Shown here: piece after piece, positions 55,430 to 64,000 of the stretch
Layout: the number at the start of each line of letters is the position of its first letter
Numbering within the stretch: the first letter of the stretch is position 1
Assembly: GCF_000013865.1 (NCBI RefSeq)
Contig: NC_007948.1
Location: 4,455,001-4,519,000, forward strand
Reading direction: 5' to 3'
Source of the DNA: Polaromonas sp. JS666
Lineage (GTDB): Bacteria > Pseudomonadota > Gammaproteobacteria > Burkholderiales > Burkholderiaceae_C
DNA: 64,000 nt
Program-made: the position numbers and the translations under genes
Notes under the pieces: model-generated
What the model was told of the DNA's origin: nothing
The model's input: the letters and a program-made list of their open reading frames with translations, nothing else
Databases searched by the model: none

Positions 55430-57886
55430 ATGCCCATGACCTGGACACGCGAGCTTGCACGTGGCGGGCCCGTCCCGCCGGTGATCGGCGTGGCCCTGAT
55501 CTCGGCCGCCGCGCTGGCCTACGAAATCCTGCTGATGCGGTTGTTCTCCATCATCCTGTGGCACCACTTCGCCTACATGATCATCAGCCTAGCGCTGCTC
55601 GGCTACGGCGCCAGCGGCGCCGTGCTGACCTTGGCGCAACACGCCGTGCAGCGGCATTTTGCACCGCTGTTCAGCGCGGCCGCCGCGGCGTTCGGAGTCA
55701 GCGCCATAGGCTGCTTTGTGCTGGCGCAGCGCGTGCCGTTCAATCCGCTCGAAATCCTCTGGGACCCGCGCCAGCCGGTGTACCTGCTGGCGGTCTACCT
55801 GCTGCTTCTGCTGCCCTTCCTGTTCGCCGGCGCCTGTGTGTGCATGGCCTTGTCATGCTTTCGCGGCAAGGTGCCGCGCATCTACAGCTTCGACATCCTG
55901 GGCGCCGGGGCGGGCAGCCTGGGCGTCGTGGCCCTGCTGTTCGTGCTGTCGCCGGCGGACACCCTGAAGCTGATCGGGGCCTTGGGATGGGCCGCCGCGG
56001 CGGTGGCGTGGCTCGAATGCCGGGGTCCCAGGCACTGGCGGCCGGCGGCCCTGCTGATGGTCATGGCCAACCTGCCCTTGCTGTTGCCGCCAGCCTGGGT
56101 GGCACCCGTCATGTCGCCGTACAAGGAGCTGTCGCAGACCTTGCGCATTCCCGAAACCCGGGTGGTCGAGCAACGATCGAGCCCGCTGGGCCTCGTCAGC
56201 GTGGTCGAGAGTCCGCGCATTGCGCTGCGCCACGCGCCGGGACTGAGCCTCAATGCAACGGCCGAGCCGCCGCCGCAACTCGGGGTCTTCATCGACGGCG
56301 AAGGTCTCAACGCGCTGACCCGATTCGACGGGCGGCAGGGCAGCCTGGTCCATCTCGACCAGATCAGCTCGGCACTGCCCTACCACCTGCTGCGCCATCC
56401 GCGCGTGCTGGTACTGGGTGCCGGCGCCGGAGCCGACGTGCTGCAGGCCTACCATCACGGCGCCAGCCAGATCGATGCGGTGGAGCTCAACCCGCAGGTC
56501 GTCGATCTGGTGCGGCGCCGGTTCGCGGACTATGCCGGCGGCATCTATTCGAGAATCGCGCGCGTGCATGTGGCCGAGGCGCGCGGCTTCGTCGCGGCCA
56601 GCAAGGAGCGCTACGACCTCATCCACGTGGCGCTGCTCGACTCCTTCAGCGCTTCCTCGGCCGGCCTCTACGCGCTAGCCGAAAACTATCTCTACACGGT
56701 CGAAGCCGTGCAGGACGACCTGCGGCATCTGCAGCCCGGCGGCCTGCTGGCGATCACACGCTGGGTCACGCTGCCGCCGCGCGATGCGCTCAAGCTCTTT
56801 GCCGCCGCCGCGCTGGCGCTGGAGCGATCGGGCGTCGCCGATCCCGGATCACGGCTCGCCCTGGTGCGCAGCTGGAAGACCACCACGCTGCTCGTCAAGA
56901 ACGGCGCCTTCGACGGCGCGGACATCGCGGCGATCAAGGCCTTCTGCGCCGCCCGCTCGTTCGATGTGGCTTACTACCCCGGCATGCGGCCGGAGGAGGC
57001 GAACCGCTATAACGTGGTCGAAGGTCCCGACCTGTTCGACGGCGCGGTGGCGCTGCTCGGTCCGGGCCGGGAAGCATTCCTGCAGGGCTACAAGTTTCAC
57101 ATTGCCCCGGCCACCGACGACAAGCCGCACTTCTTCCACTTCTTCAAGTGGCGCTCGCTGCCCGAGCTCTTGTCGCTGAAGGGGCAGGGCGGCTTGCCGC
57201 TCCTCGAATGGGGCTATCCGGTGCTCGTGGCGACGCTGGTTCAGGCGGTGCTTGCGAGCCTGCTGTTGATCGGCCTGCCGTTGGCATGGGTCACATGGGT
57301 AGATGCCCGGCAGGACCACAGCACGCCGCTCACCGAATCGCGCGGCCGCGTCCTCGTCTACTTTCTGGCGATCGGTTTCGGCTTCATGTTCATCGAGATT
57401 GCGTTCATCCAGAAGTTCGTCCTGTTCCTGAGCCACCCGCTCCATGCGGTCGCGGTCGTGCTGTCCGCGTTTTTGCTGTTCGCCGGAATCGGCAGCCGCG
57501 TTTCCGGGCGCCTGGCAGAAGGCACCAGGGCCATGCGGCACCCGGCGGCAGTGGCGGGCGCCATTTGCCTGTCGGCGGTGCTTTGCCTGGCCCTGCTTCC
57601 CTGGCTGTTCCGGCACGCGATGGGGCTGCCGGACGCGGCGAGAATCCTGATCTCGGCCGCCCTCATCGCCCCGCTGGCGTTTTTCATGGGCATGCCGTTC
57701 CCCCTGGGTTTGGCCAGGGTGGAGGCCATCAATGCCCGGCTCATTCCCTGGGCTTGGGGTATCAACGGCTGCGCGTCGGTCATCGGAGCGGTGCTGGCCA
57801 CGCTGTTCGCGATCCATGTCGGATTCACCGCCGTGGTCATGGCGGCGCTGGTTCTGTATGGGGTTGCGGCGGCGACCCGTCCTTGA
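55430..57886 (+). CDS. Membrane protein with spermidine-synthase-like domain
   Basis: 818-residue fusion. Residues 1-220 hold about six hydrophobic helices (ALAYEILLMRLFSIILWHHFAYMIISLALLGYG), residues about 290-540 a spermidine synthase/SAM-like domain (VLVLGAGAGADVLQAYHHGASQIDAVELNPQVVDL, then YDLIHVALLDSF), and residues 610-818 another six or so helices (GFGFMFIEIAFIQKFVLFLSHPLHAVAVVLSAFLLFAGIG). The synthase domain lacks a clear polyamine-binding motif, so catalysis of that reaction is doubtful. Such fused proteins are known in environmental proteobacteria without an established function. It follows pcm, separated by a repeat. Confidence 0.85.
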   Translation: MPMTWTRELARGGPVPPVIGVALISAAALAYEILLMRLFSIILWHHFAYMIISLALLGYGASGAVLTLAQHAVQRHFAPLFSAAAAAFGVSAIGCFVLAQRVPFNPLEILWDPRQPVYLLAVYLLLLLPFLFAGACVCMALSCFRGKVPRIYSFDILGAGAGSLGVVALLFVLSPADTLKLIGALGWAAAAVAWLECRGPRHWRPAALLMVMANLPLLLPPAWVAPVMSPYKELSQTLRIPETRVVEQRSSPLGLVSVVESPRIALRHAPGLSLNATAEPPPQLGVFIDGEGLNALTRFDGRQGSLVHLDQISSALPYHLLRHPRVLVLGAGAGADVLQAYHHGASQIDAVELNPQVVDLVRRRFADYAGGIYSRIARVHVAEARGFVAASKERYDLIHVALLDSFSASSAGLYALAENYLYTVEAVQDDLRHLQPGGLLAITRWVTLPPRDALKLFAAAALALERSGVADPGSRLALVRSWKTTTLLVKNGAFDGADIAAIKAFCAARSFDVAYYPGMRPEEANRYNVVEGPDLFDGAVALLGPGREAFLQGYKFHIAPATDDKPHFFHFFKWRSLPELLSLKGQGGLPLLEWGYPVLVATLVQAVLASLLLIGLPLAWVTWVDARQDHSTPLTESRGRVLVYFLAIGFGFMFIEIAFIQKFVLFLSHPLHAVAVVLSAFLLFAGIGSRVSGRLAEGTRAMRHPAAVAGAICLSAVLCLALLPWLFRHAMGLPDAARILISAALIAPLAFFMGMPFPLGLARVEAINARLIPWAWGINGCASVIGAVLATLFAIHVGFTAVVMAALVLYGVAAATRP

Positions 57887-58079
57887 CACGTCATGCGCGC
57901 CACACGCCGTTCCGCCACGGTAGAACAGCAAAGCGGACCGTCGCGATTGAAAGCCTGCCCGACTGCGGGGTCAGCTCCCGTTCCTCCGAATCAATCAGGG
58001 CGGGAATATCGTGTTGGACAAGGCATGGATGCTGAACATGCGCCGGCCAGGCCAGCGTCAGGCTACGGCCTCCGGGTTC

Positions 58080-59072
58080 TCAGGTCAACAAACTCACCGC
58101 CGCCGAGAAGCTGAAAAACGCCAGCACCGTCGACAGCAGAATGATCCGCGCAATGCGCCCGTTGTCGGCGCCGAAACGCTCGGCCAGCAGGGCGACATTG
58201 CTGGCACTGGGCAGGGCGGCCACCAGGATCACCACGGTCAGGGCGAAGCGGTCCAGCGGCAGGCCGGCGGCAATCGCCCCGAAGCCGATCAGCCCGACCA
58301 GCACCGGATGGATCACCAGCTTGATGAGCGCCACCGGCACATAGTCTCGCAAAGGCACGGACTCCGCGGTGTTCATCTGGGAGCGCGCCAGCACGGCACC
58401 GATGGTGAACAGTGCCACCGGCGAGGCGGCATCGGCCAGCAGCCCCAGTGTCTGCATCACCGGCGCGGGCAGGCTGAGCCCGAAGCCCGACGACAGGGCG
58501 CCCAGCACAATGGCCCATGGCATCGGATTGAGCGCCACGCCGCGCAACGCTTTTTGGGCGGCCACCTCAGCGCCGTGGATATCGGCCGAGTCCAGCCGCG
58601 ACAGCGCAATGCACAGCGAGCTGGTGACCAGCAGGTCCACCACGATGGTCACGATCGCCGGGCCGGCCGCCTTGACGCCGAGCAGCGCCACCAGCAGCGG
58701 CACGCCCATGAATCCGGTGTTGGGGAAAGTGGCCACCAGCGCGCCGAAAGAGGCATCGTTCCATCCGATACGGCCCTTGGGACGGTCCCGTGTGACCGCA
58801 ATCGTGAACGTCACCAGCAGCAGCGCGCACAGCAGGTACACGGCGACCAGGCTGGCATCGAGCAGCTGGGCAACCGGCGTGCTCGCGCCAAAGCGGTACA
58901 GCATGCATGGCAGCGCGAAATACAGCACAAAGGTGTTGAGCCCCGGAATCGCGAGCTGCGGCAGCAGTGCGCGGCGGGCGGCGGCATAGCCGCACAGCAC
59001 CAGGGCAAAGAAGGGAAAGGTGACCAGAAGAATGCTTAACACAGGGCGTATTGTCACCGGCCAGCCGGGCAT
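58080..59072 (-). CDS. AEC-family transporter
   Basis: 330-residue auxin efflux carrier-type permease with about ten hydrophobic helices in two halves (FPFFALVLCGYAAARRALLP, then NTFVLYFALPCMLYRFG; second half SPVALFTIGAVLARSQ). NTGFMGVPLLVALLG is the family's conserved crossover motif with Asn and Pro. Bacterial members move malate, malonate or other organic acids. The gene stands alone. The 190-bp gap to the membrane synthase gene holds nothing clear. Confidence 0.9.
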   Translation of the reverse strand: MPGWPVTIRPVLSILLVTFPFFALVLCGYAAARRALLPQLAIPGLNTFVLYFALPCMLYRFGASTPVAQLLDASLVAVYLLCALLLVTFTIAVTRDRPKGRIGWNDASFGALVATFPNTGFMGVPLLVALLGVKAAGPAIVTIVVDLLVTSSLCIALSRLDSADIHGAEVAAQKALRGVALNPMPWAIVLGALSSGFGLSLPAPVMQTLGLLADAASPVALFTIGAVLARSQMNTAESVPLRDYVPVALIKLVIHPVLVGLIGFGAIAAGLPLDRFALTVVILVAALPSASNVALLAERFGADNGRIARIILLSTVLAFFSFSAAVSLLT

Positions 59073-59210
59073 GCCGGTGACTGGCTATGATTCCCGCTGC
59101 CTTGTGCTTTTTTTTCGGTCCCCTGATCCAGATTACCGATTACCGATTCCTTCACGCCAATCCCCGCTTACCCCACGCCGCTTCCCATTTTCTCCACGCG
59201 TCCTGCCTGC

Positions 59211-61361
59211 ATGTCGTCCCCCGCCCCTGTTTCCCCCATCTCCACTGCTGCGCCGTCTGGCGCTTTTCCCGCCAGTACCGGGCTCAACCTCGCGCAGCAG
59301 GAAGCCGTCAACTACCTGCACGGCCCCTGCCTGGTGCTGGCCGGTGCCGGCTCGGGCAAGACGCGGGTGATCACGCACAAGATCGGCCGGCTGATCCAGT
59401 CCGGGCTGAAGGCCGAGCAGATTGCCGCCATCACCTTCACCAACAAGGCGGCCGCCGAGATGCGCGAACGCGCCAAAAGCCTGATCGGCAAGCAAGCCAA
59501 GGGCGTGCTGATCTGCACCTTTCACGCACTGGGCGTGCGCATGCTGCGGCAGGACGGCCAGGCGCTGGGCCTGAAGCAGCAGTTCTCTATCCTGGACAGC
59601 GATGACGTGACCAGCATTTTGAAAGACGCCGGCGGCAGCACCGACGTGGCAACGGCGCGCCAGTGGCAGTGGACCATCAGCGCCTGGAAAGGCCAGGGCC
59701 TCAATGCCGCCCAAGCCGCAGCCCAGGCCAGCAACGACGAAGAGCGCCTGGTGGCGCGCGTCATGGCGCACTATGAAGAGCGCCTGACGGCCTACCAGAG
59801 CGTGGACTTTGACGACCTGATCGGCCTGCCGCTCAAGCTGCTGCGGGAGCACGAAGCGGTCCGCAACAAATGGCAGCAGTCGCTGGGCCATGTGCTGGTC
59901 GACGAATACCAGGACACCAACGCCACGCAATATGAGGTGCTCAAACTGCTGGTGGGCACGCGCGGCCGCTTCACGGCGGTGGGCGATGACGACCAGTCGA
60001 TCTACGGCTGGCGCGGCGCCACGCTGGACAACCTGAAGAAACTGCCGGAGGACTACCCCAACCTCAAGGTGGTGAAGCTGGAGCAGAACTACCGCTCGAC
60101 CAGCGCCATCCTGCGCGCCGCCAACAACGTGATCGGCCCCAATCCCAAGCTGTTTCCAAAGACCCTGTTCTCGGAACTCGGCGAGGGCGAGCCGGTGCGC
60201 GTGGTGGACTGTGACAGCGAAGAGCACGAGGCCGAGCGCGTGGTGGCCCGCATCCAGAGCCTGCGCGCGGGCGGCGAGCTGCAGGCGGTGGGCAGCCAGT
60301 ACAAGGAATGGAAAGATTTTTGCGTGCTCTACCGCGCCAATCACCAGGCCAAGCCGCTGGAAAAAGCCTTTCGCAAGGCGCAGATCCCGTACAAGGTGTC
60401 GGGCGGGCAAAGCTTTTTCGACCGCGCCGAGATCAAGGACCTGTGCAGCTGGATGGTCCTGCTGGTCAACAACGATAACAACCCGGCCTTCATGCGCTCG
60501 GTGACCACGCCCAAGCGCGGCATCGGCCACACCACGCTGGGCACCTTGGGCACCTTTGCCGACCAGTACAAGCTCAGCCTGTTTGAAGCGCTGTTCAGCA
60601 ACTCATTGAGCTCGGTGCTGCCGGCCAAGGCGGTCGGTTCGCTGCAGGAATTCGGCCGCTACCTGAACGAGCTGGAATACCGTGCCAGGCGCACCGTGGG
60701 CGCGGAAGATGCGCGCACGTTTCTGAACGACTGGCTCAAGGAAATCGACTACGAAAAACACCTCTACGACGGCGAAGACAGTGAAAAAGTCGCGGCCGCG
60801 CGCTGGAGCAATGTGATGGATTTTTGCGACTGGATGGCGCTGCGCTGCGGCGGCCAGATCGACGACACCTCGGGCGCCGTGGTTGAAAGCGAAAAGAAAA
60901 CCATGCTCGAAGTGGTGCAGACGATTGCGCTGCTGTCCACCATCAGCGAGCGCGAGGGTGACCAGAATGTGGTGACACTGTCCACCCTGCACGCCTCCAA
61001 GGGCCTGGAGTGGCCGCATGTGATGCTGGCCGGCTGCAACGAAGGCCTGCTGCCCTTCAAGCTCGAAGAAGACGACGGCAGCAACACCGACAACATTGCG
61101 TTGCGCCTGCAGGAAGAGCGCCGCCTGATGTATGTGGGCATCACCCGCGCCCAGCGCACGCTGGCGGTCAACTGGCTGCGCCGGCGCAAGAAGAACCGTG
61201 ACACCATCGCCGGCATCCCGAGCCGGTTTATTGCCGAGATGGCGCTGGACAAGGCCACGGTGAAAGAAGACCCGCGCGAAAAGCTCAAGGCCCTGCGGGC
61301 CGAGTTTGCCAAAAAATCAGCCGATGGACTGGCCGCCGCGGCGGCCTCGGAACTACGTTAG
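59211..61361 (+). CDS. rep: ATP-dependent DNA helicase Rep/UvrD type
   Basis: 716-residue superfamily 1A 3'-5' helicase. Walker A LAGAGSGKT (43-51), motif Ia ITFTNKAAAEMRERA, motif II LVDEYQDTNATQ, motif III GDDDQSIYGWRGA, motif IV LEQNYRSTSAILRAAN, motif V TLHASKGLEWPHVMLAGCNEG and motif VI RLMYVGITRAQRTL. Length and the C-terminus resemble Rep rather than the longer UvrD with its Tudor tail. It removes proteins ahead of the fork and aids restart. An Ala/Ser/Pro leader precedes the core. priA lies 17 kb away. Confidence 0.93.
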   Translation: MSSPAPVSPISTAAPSGAFPASTGLNLAQQEAVNYLHGPCLVLAGAGSGKTRVITHKIGRLIQSGLKAEQIAAITFTNKAAAEMRERAKSLIGKQAKGVLICTFHALGVRMLRQDGQALGLKQQFSILDSDDVTSILKDAGGSTDVATARQWQWTISAWKGQGLNAAQAAAQASNDEERLVARVMAHYEERLTAYQSVDFDDLIGLPLKLLREHEAVRNKWQQSLGHVLVDEYQDTNATQYEVLKLLVGTRGRFTAVGDDDQSIYGWRGATLDNLKKLPEDYPNLKVVKLEQNYRSTSAILRAANNVIGPNPKLFPKTLFSELGEGEPVRVVDCDSEEHEAERVVARIQSLRAGGELQAVGSQYKEWKDFCVLYRANHQAKPLEKAFRKAQIPYKVSGGQSFFDRAEIKDLCSWMVLLVNNDNNPAFMRSVTTPKRGIGHTTLGTLGTFADQYKLSLFEALFSNSLSSVLPAKAVGSLQEFGRYLNELEYRARRTVGAEDARTFLNDWLKEIDYEKHLYDGEDSEKVAAARWSNVMDFCDWMALRCGGQIDDTSGAVVESEKKTMLEVVQTIALLSTISEREGDQNVVTLSTLHASKGLEWPHVMLAGCNEGLLPFKLEEDDGSNTDNIALRLQEERRLMYVGITRAQRTLAVNWLRRRKKNRDTIAGIPSRFIAEMALDKATVKEDPREKLKALRAEFAKKSADGLAAAAASELR

Positions 61362-61396
61362 TGCAGTGTTGCAGTGCGTAACTCAGGCCCGTGCCG

Positions 61397-62221
61397 TCAA
61401 ATGCTCAGCCACTTGCCCAAGCCGATCAGGGCGGCCTGGTCGGATACCAGAAAGCCCTGGACATTCAGTGCGGCCAGACGCTTTTTGCCTTCGGAATTTT
61501 GGTCCAGCTCGATGAAGTAGCTGGTGAGCTGGGCGCGCTGCGCTTCAGACAGCTTGCTGCTGGCAATCATGTGCTTGATGGGGACCGGCTTGCTGCTGGC
61601 CAGCACCTTGCCGCCTTTGTCCTGCCAGTTTTTCACGACGGCGCGCGATGCGCTGACGCCAGCCGCCACAAAGTTGTTTTCAATCATGAAGGGGACCGCC
61701 TCCTGCAGCTTGACATAGGTGGCGGGCAGCGGCTGCGCGCCCAGTGCGTCACGCAAAGTGGCGCGCATGATCACCGAGGTGATGGAGTCTTCGTCGGGCG
61801 CGCCGATCTTGCCCGACTTCAGGTCGGCCAGGGTTTTCAGCGTCGAGTCGCCGCGCACCATGAACGAGGCCTTGTACTCGGTGAAGCCCTTGGTCAGCGC
61901 CACGAGGTGGTAGCCGCCGCTGGTCATGGCGCGGATGGAATGGTGCGCCGGATGCACATAGGCCAGGTCGTAGCGCTGCTCGGCCAACCCTGCCGCAAGC
62001 TCCTTGTAGTCGGTGACAGGCTGAACCTTGACCGGCCGCTTGAGCAGTTTGCTCAGGTCTTCCGAAATCTCCCGAAAACGCTCGACGGTGGCGACGGGGT
62101 TGACGCGGTAGGTCACGCCCTCGTTCACCGCGAACAGCAGCGGACCGCCCTGGGCCCAAGCCGACCCGGCCACCGCACCCAGCCAGAGAGCCAGCGCACA
62201 CAGACACTTACGAATGCTCAT
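61397..62221 (-). CDS. PhnD-like phosphate/phosphonate-binding protein
   Basis: 274-residue periplasmic solute-binding protein. Signal peptide 1-23 (ALALWLGAVAGSAWAQG), then FAVNEGVTYRVNPVATVERFREISEDLSKLLKRPVKVQPV, YDLAYVHPAHHSIRAM, and KIGAPDEDSITSVIMRATLRD, which fit the PhnD/transferrin-like group. No permease or ATPase is adjacent, so it may be a stand-alone sensor or work with a distant transporter. Region 62222-62613 holds no gene I trust. Confidence 0.85.
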   Translation of the reverse strand: MSIRKCLCALALWLGAVAGSAWAQGGPLLFAVNEGVTYRVNPVATVERFREISEDLSKLLKRPVKVQPVTDYKELAAGLAEQRYDLAYVHPAHHSIRAMTSGGYHLVALTKGFTEYKASFMVRGDSTLKTLADLKSGKIGAPDEDSITSVIMRATLRDALGAQPLPATYVKLQEAVPFMIENNFVAAGVSASRAVVKNWQDKGGKVLASSKPVPIKHMIASSKLSEAQRAQLTSYFIELDQNSEGKKRLAALNVQGFLVSDQAALIGLGKWLSI

Positions 62222-62613
62222 GAAATTCTTTCGGATAATAGGAACGTCCGGCGATTATCACGTTACAAATTCTTGCACTCCCTCGGGTTAACCTGCATAC
62301 CGCGTTGCCGCCACGCCCGCGCTTGCTCTTGATGCCCTTGCCCGTGAAATAGTGCACAAGTTCATCCAAGCTCAACCCACTGCGCGTTGTTTTTAAACTC
62401 AAACCGACTTCGCGCATTGACAACTTAAATCCTTATTCCAACCGCGATCCTTCGTCCCCTTCGTCCCTTTGCGCGGCCGGTGCCGCCGGCATGCAGCCCT
62501 CGCCGCGGCCTGGCGCCAACCTTGGGCACGAATCCATCACTTTCATTGTGTGCCGCTACGCCCTGGTTGCCGTACCAGCGCCAGAGCGGTCTAACCAGGA
62601 CATTTACCCAGTC
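62222..62613. other. Gene-free stretch upstream of the PhnD-like gene
   Basis: 392 bp with lower GC content than its surroundings between 62230 and 62460. A 71-codon minus frame (62208-62423) overlaps the PhnD start and resembles nothing known. No strong inverted repeat was seen. Promoters for both divergent genes must lie here. Confidence 0.5.
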
Positions 62614-63111
62614 ATGACGTCAAAGATGCTCCGACTCACGCTCTTGTTCATCGCTGCCTGTACCCATTTTTCCGGGGTCAGCGCCCAAAACACGACGAAA
62701 GCCGCATGCCCGCCCGCCCACGCCCTGAAGGCCGAGCAGCTGCACGGCCTGTGGGCTGTGCGCTTCAGCCAGCCGCCTGCCGGCTTGCCGGCCCGCGCCA
62801 CCATGCGGCTGGAGCGGCATGCGGAATTCACGGAAAGCCTGGCCGGCACGGTCAGCCGTGAACTGCGCGGAACCAAAGACGCGCCTAAGGCTGCCGGCCA
62901 CGCCGCGAAAGCCGCGCTGGCAGGCGATCTGGAGGATGGCCTGCTGCTGCTGGATGAGTCGTCCGACAACATCAGCATCACCGGCACCTGGAATGGTGAA
63001 GCGGTGGAAGGCTCCTGCGGCCGGATGTTCCGGGGCACCTGGAAAGACACCAGCAGCAGCGCACCGGCCAACGCGCCCGACGTGCCCTTCACCCTGACCC
63101 GATTACCTTGA
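62614..63111 (+). CDS. Hypothetical exported protein
   Basis: 165-residue protein with signal peptide (MLRLTLLFIAACTHFSGVSAQ). The mature part has the pattern LHGLWAVRFSQPP, ATMRLERHAEFTESLAGTVSREL, LLLLDESSDNISITGTWNGEAVEGSCGRMFRGTW, alternating short strands like a small beta-barrel or lipocalin-like fold. Two Cys (CPPAHAL and GSCGRMF) could pair. The frame is open further upstream, but 62614 (or the ATG at 62626) puts the signal at the N-terminus. It lies 17 bp before pldA and may be cotranscribed. I do not recognise the family. Confidence 0.7.
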   Translation: MTSKMLRLTLLFIAACTHFSGVSAQNTTKAACPPAHALKAEQLHGLWAVRFSQPPAGLPARATMRLERHAEFTESLAGTVSRELRGTKDAPKAAGHAAKAALAGDLEDGLLLLDESSDNISITGTWNGEAVEGSCGRMFRGTWKDTSSSAPANAPDVPFTLTRLP

Positions 63112-63128
63112 GGATTTCACCCGCCGTG

Positions 63129-64000
63129 ATGACTGACGCCATGTCCCTCCCCCTGCCTCTCCAACGATTCACTCCGGCCCGCCGCCTGCCCTGCGCCCTT
63201 ATGCTCGCCGGCCTGCTGACCGGCGCGGCGCAGGCCCAAGCCGTGCCGGCGGCCGGTGTGCCGCTCCAGCGTCCGGCCAGCGAGGGCTGGCAGGCTTGCC
63301 AGGCCCTGAAAAACGATCCCGCGGCGCAGCTGACGTGTTTTCAGCAATGGGCGGACTCGCAATCGCCCGCCGCAGCGCCTGCGGGCACGGCAGCCGGCAA
63401 GCCGGCACCCACGCTGACCACCGCACCGGCCAACCCGGACACGGGCCAGCCGGCCATGCCGGTGCTGGTGCTGCCCGCCATGAACAGCGATGCACCGGAC
63501 GGCAAACCGCTCGGCTGCAAAAACGACCAGTACGGCGTGCTCTCCAGGTTCTGGGAACTGCAGCGCGGCACCGACTGCGATACCTTTTCCCTGCGCGGCT
63601 ACCGGCCCACCTCGCTGGCCGTCTCGGCCTCCGACAGCGTGAACACCCAGCCGTCATCGACGGCCGCCGGCCACACGGCCCTGACGGCGCAGGCCTATGG
63701 CCGCACCGAGAACAAAATCCAGCTGTCGGTCCGCACCAAGATCGCCAAGGGCCTGCTCAAAAGCGGCCCTGCGGACCAGGACGACCACGACTCGCTGTGG
63801 TTTGGCTACACCCAGCAAAGTTACTGGCAGCTGTTCAACGGCGGACTGTCACGCCCGTTTCGCAATACCGACCATGAACCCGAGCTGATCTATATCTACC
63901 CGCACCAGATTCCGCTGGCCGGTGGCTGGAACTACCGGCTCTCCGGGCTGGGGCTGGTGCACCAGTCCAACGGGCAGTCGCTGCCGCTGTCACGCAGCTG
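63129..64000 (+). CDS. pldA: Outer-membrane phospholipase A (partial)
   Basis: First 290 residues of an OMPLA, cut by the window end. Signal peptide (RLPCALMLAGLLTGAAQAQA), a Pro/Ala-rich stretch, then the barrel: SLWFGYTQQSYWQLFNGGLSRPFRNTDHEPELIYIYP and LVHQSNGQSLPLSRS, where HQSNGQ holds the catalytic His and Ser of the family (His142/Ser144 in E. coli). The calcium-dependent dimer hydrolyses outer-membrane phospholipids when asymmetry is lost. The soluble region about 40-130 is longer than in E. coli. Start 63129 or 63141. Confidence 0.9.
   Translation, partial: MTDAMSLPLPLQRFTPARRLPCALMLAGLLTGAAQAQAVPAAGVPLQRPASEGWQACQALKNDPAAQLTCFQQWADSQSPAAAPAGTAAGKPAPTLTTAPANPDTGQPAMPVLVLPAMNSDAPDGKPLGCKNDQYGVLSRFWELQRGTDCDTFSLRGYRPTSLAVSASDSVNTQPSSTAAGHTALTAQAYGRTENKIQLSVRTKIAKGLLKSGPADQDDHDSLWFGYTQQSYWQLFNGGLSRPFRNTDHEPELIYIYPHQIPLAGGWNYRLSGLGLVHQSNGQSLPLSRS

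Noticed and set aside
62208..62423. 71-codon minus frame upstream of the PhnD-like gene
   Set aside because: Overlaps the PhnD start, basic composition without pattern, AT-richer DNA that looks like a promoter region.

Overview
ORGANISM. The sequence is GC-rich, dense with genes and typical of a betaproteobacterium. Protein content and interspersed repeats point to the Comamonadaceae, probably close to Polaromonas, Rhodoferax or Variovorax. The markers are a Uup-type ABC-F ATPase, a suf operon with its own Rrf2 regulator, GC-rich repeats built on a CCCCC/GGGGG core, and short GCTAT..ATAGC palindromes. This placement is an inference from gene content; no rRNA or tRNA gene was seen. LAYOUT. 1-6.6 kb: the end of a molybdenum hydroxylase pair, uup, a phospholipase D-like lipoprotein, a cupin, and the scar of a deleted enolase-superfamily gene. 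6.6-19.3 kb: a MocR-type regulator diverges from a long plus-strand run. That run holds two LysE exporters, an EamA exporter, an aminotransferase, a PLP dehydratase, a PhzF-like isomerase, a GST, VOC and cupin proteins, a histidine phosphatase, and a protein resembling Bacillus Tgl transglutaminase. 19.3-23.4 kb: an Lrp regulator, an aldo/keto reductase, and an MFS exporter diverging from a LysR regulator across a perfect palindrome. 23.4-28.6 kb, minus strand: a potassium module (Kup, KdpE, and a KdpD-like kinase lacking the cytosolic sensor domain) and a creatininase-family amidohydrolase. 28.6-29.4 kb: a gene-free repeat element of about 600 bp with hairpin ends. 29.4-36.7 kb: a B12-binding radical SAM protein, an ScsB/DsbD-type reductase, a CoA-binding protein, a lipoprotein, a 130-bp tandem duplication, and a methyltransferase whose stop codon carries a MITE-like insertion. 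36.7-44.9 kb: an RRM-like small protein, a c-di-GMP GGDEF-EAL protein, hemE, priA and small proteins. 45.0-51.7 kb: the suf Fe-S assembly operon (regulator, sufBCDS, sufU, sufT, Rieske ferredoxin). 51.8-64 kb: a multi-PAS histidine kinase, an exported PCMT, a membrane spermidine-synthase-like protein, an AEC transporter, rep helicase, a PhnD-like binding protein, and the start of outer-membrane phospholipase A. HOW IT FITS TOGETHER. Most of the window is chromosomal housekeeping and small accessory transporter-regulator pairs. I see no phage, conjugative, CRISPR or classical defence locus. The most unusual signal is a set of short GC-rich repeats that lie inside reading frames and add about 20-35 residues to PhzF, a histidine phosphatase, PriA and SufS. 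In sufS the repeat is bounded by a 10-bp direct duplication and lies exactly at a start/stop overlap between two operon genes. A related copy lies at the LysE/dehydratase junction.
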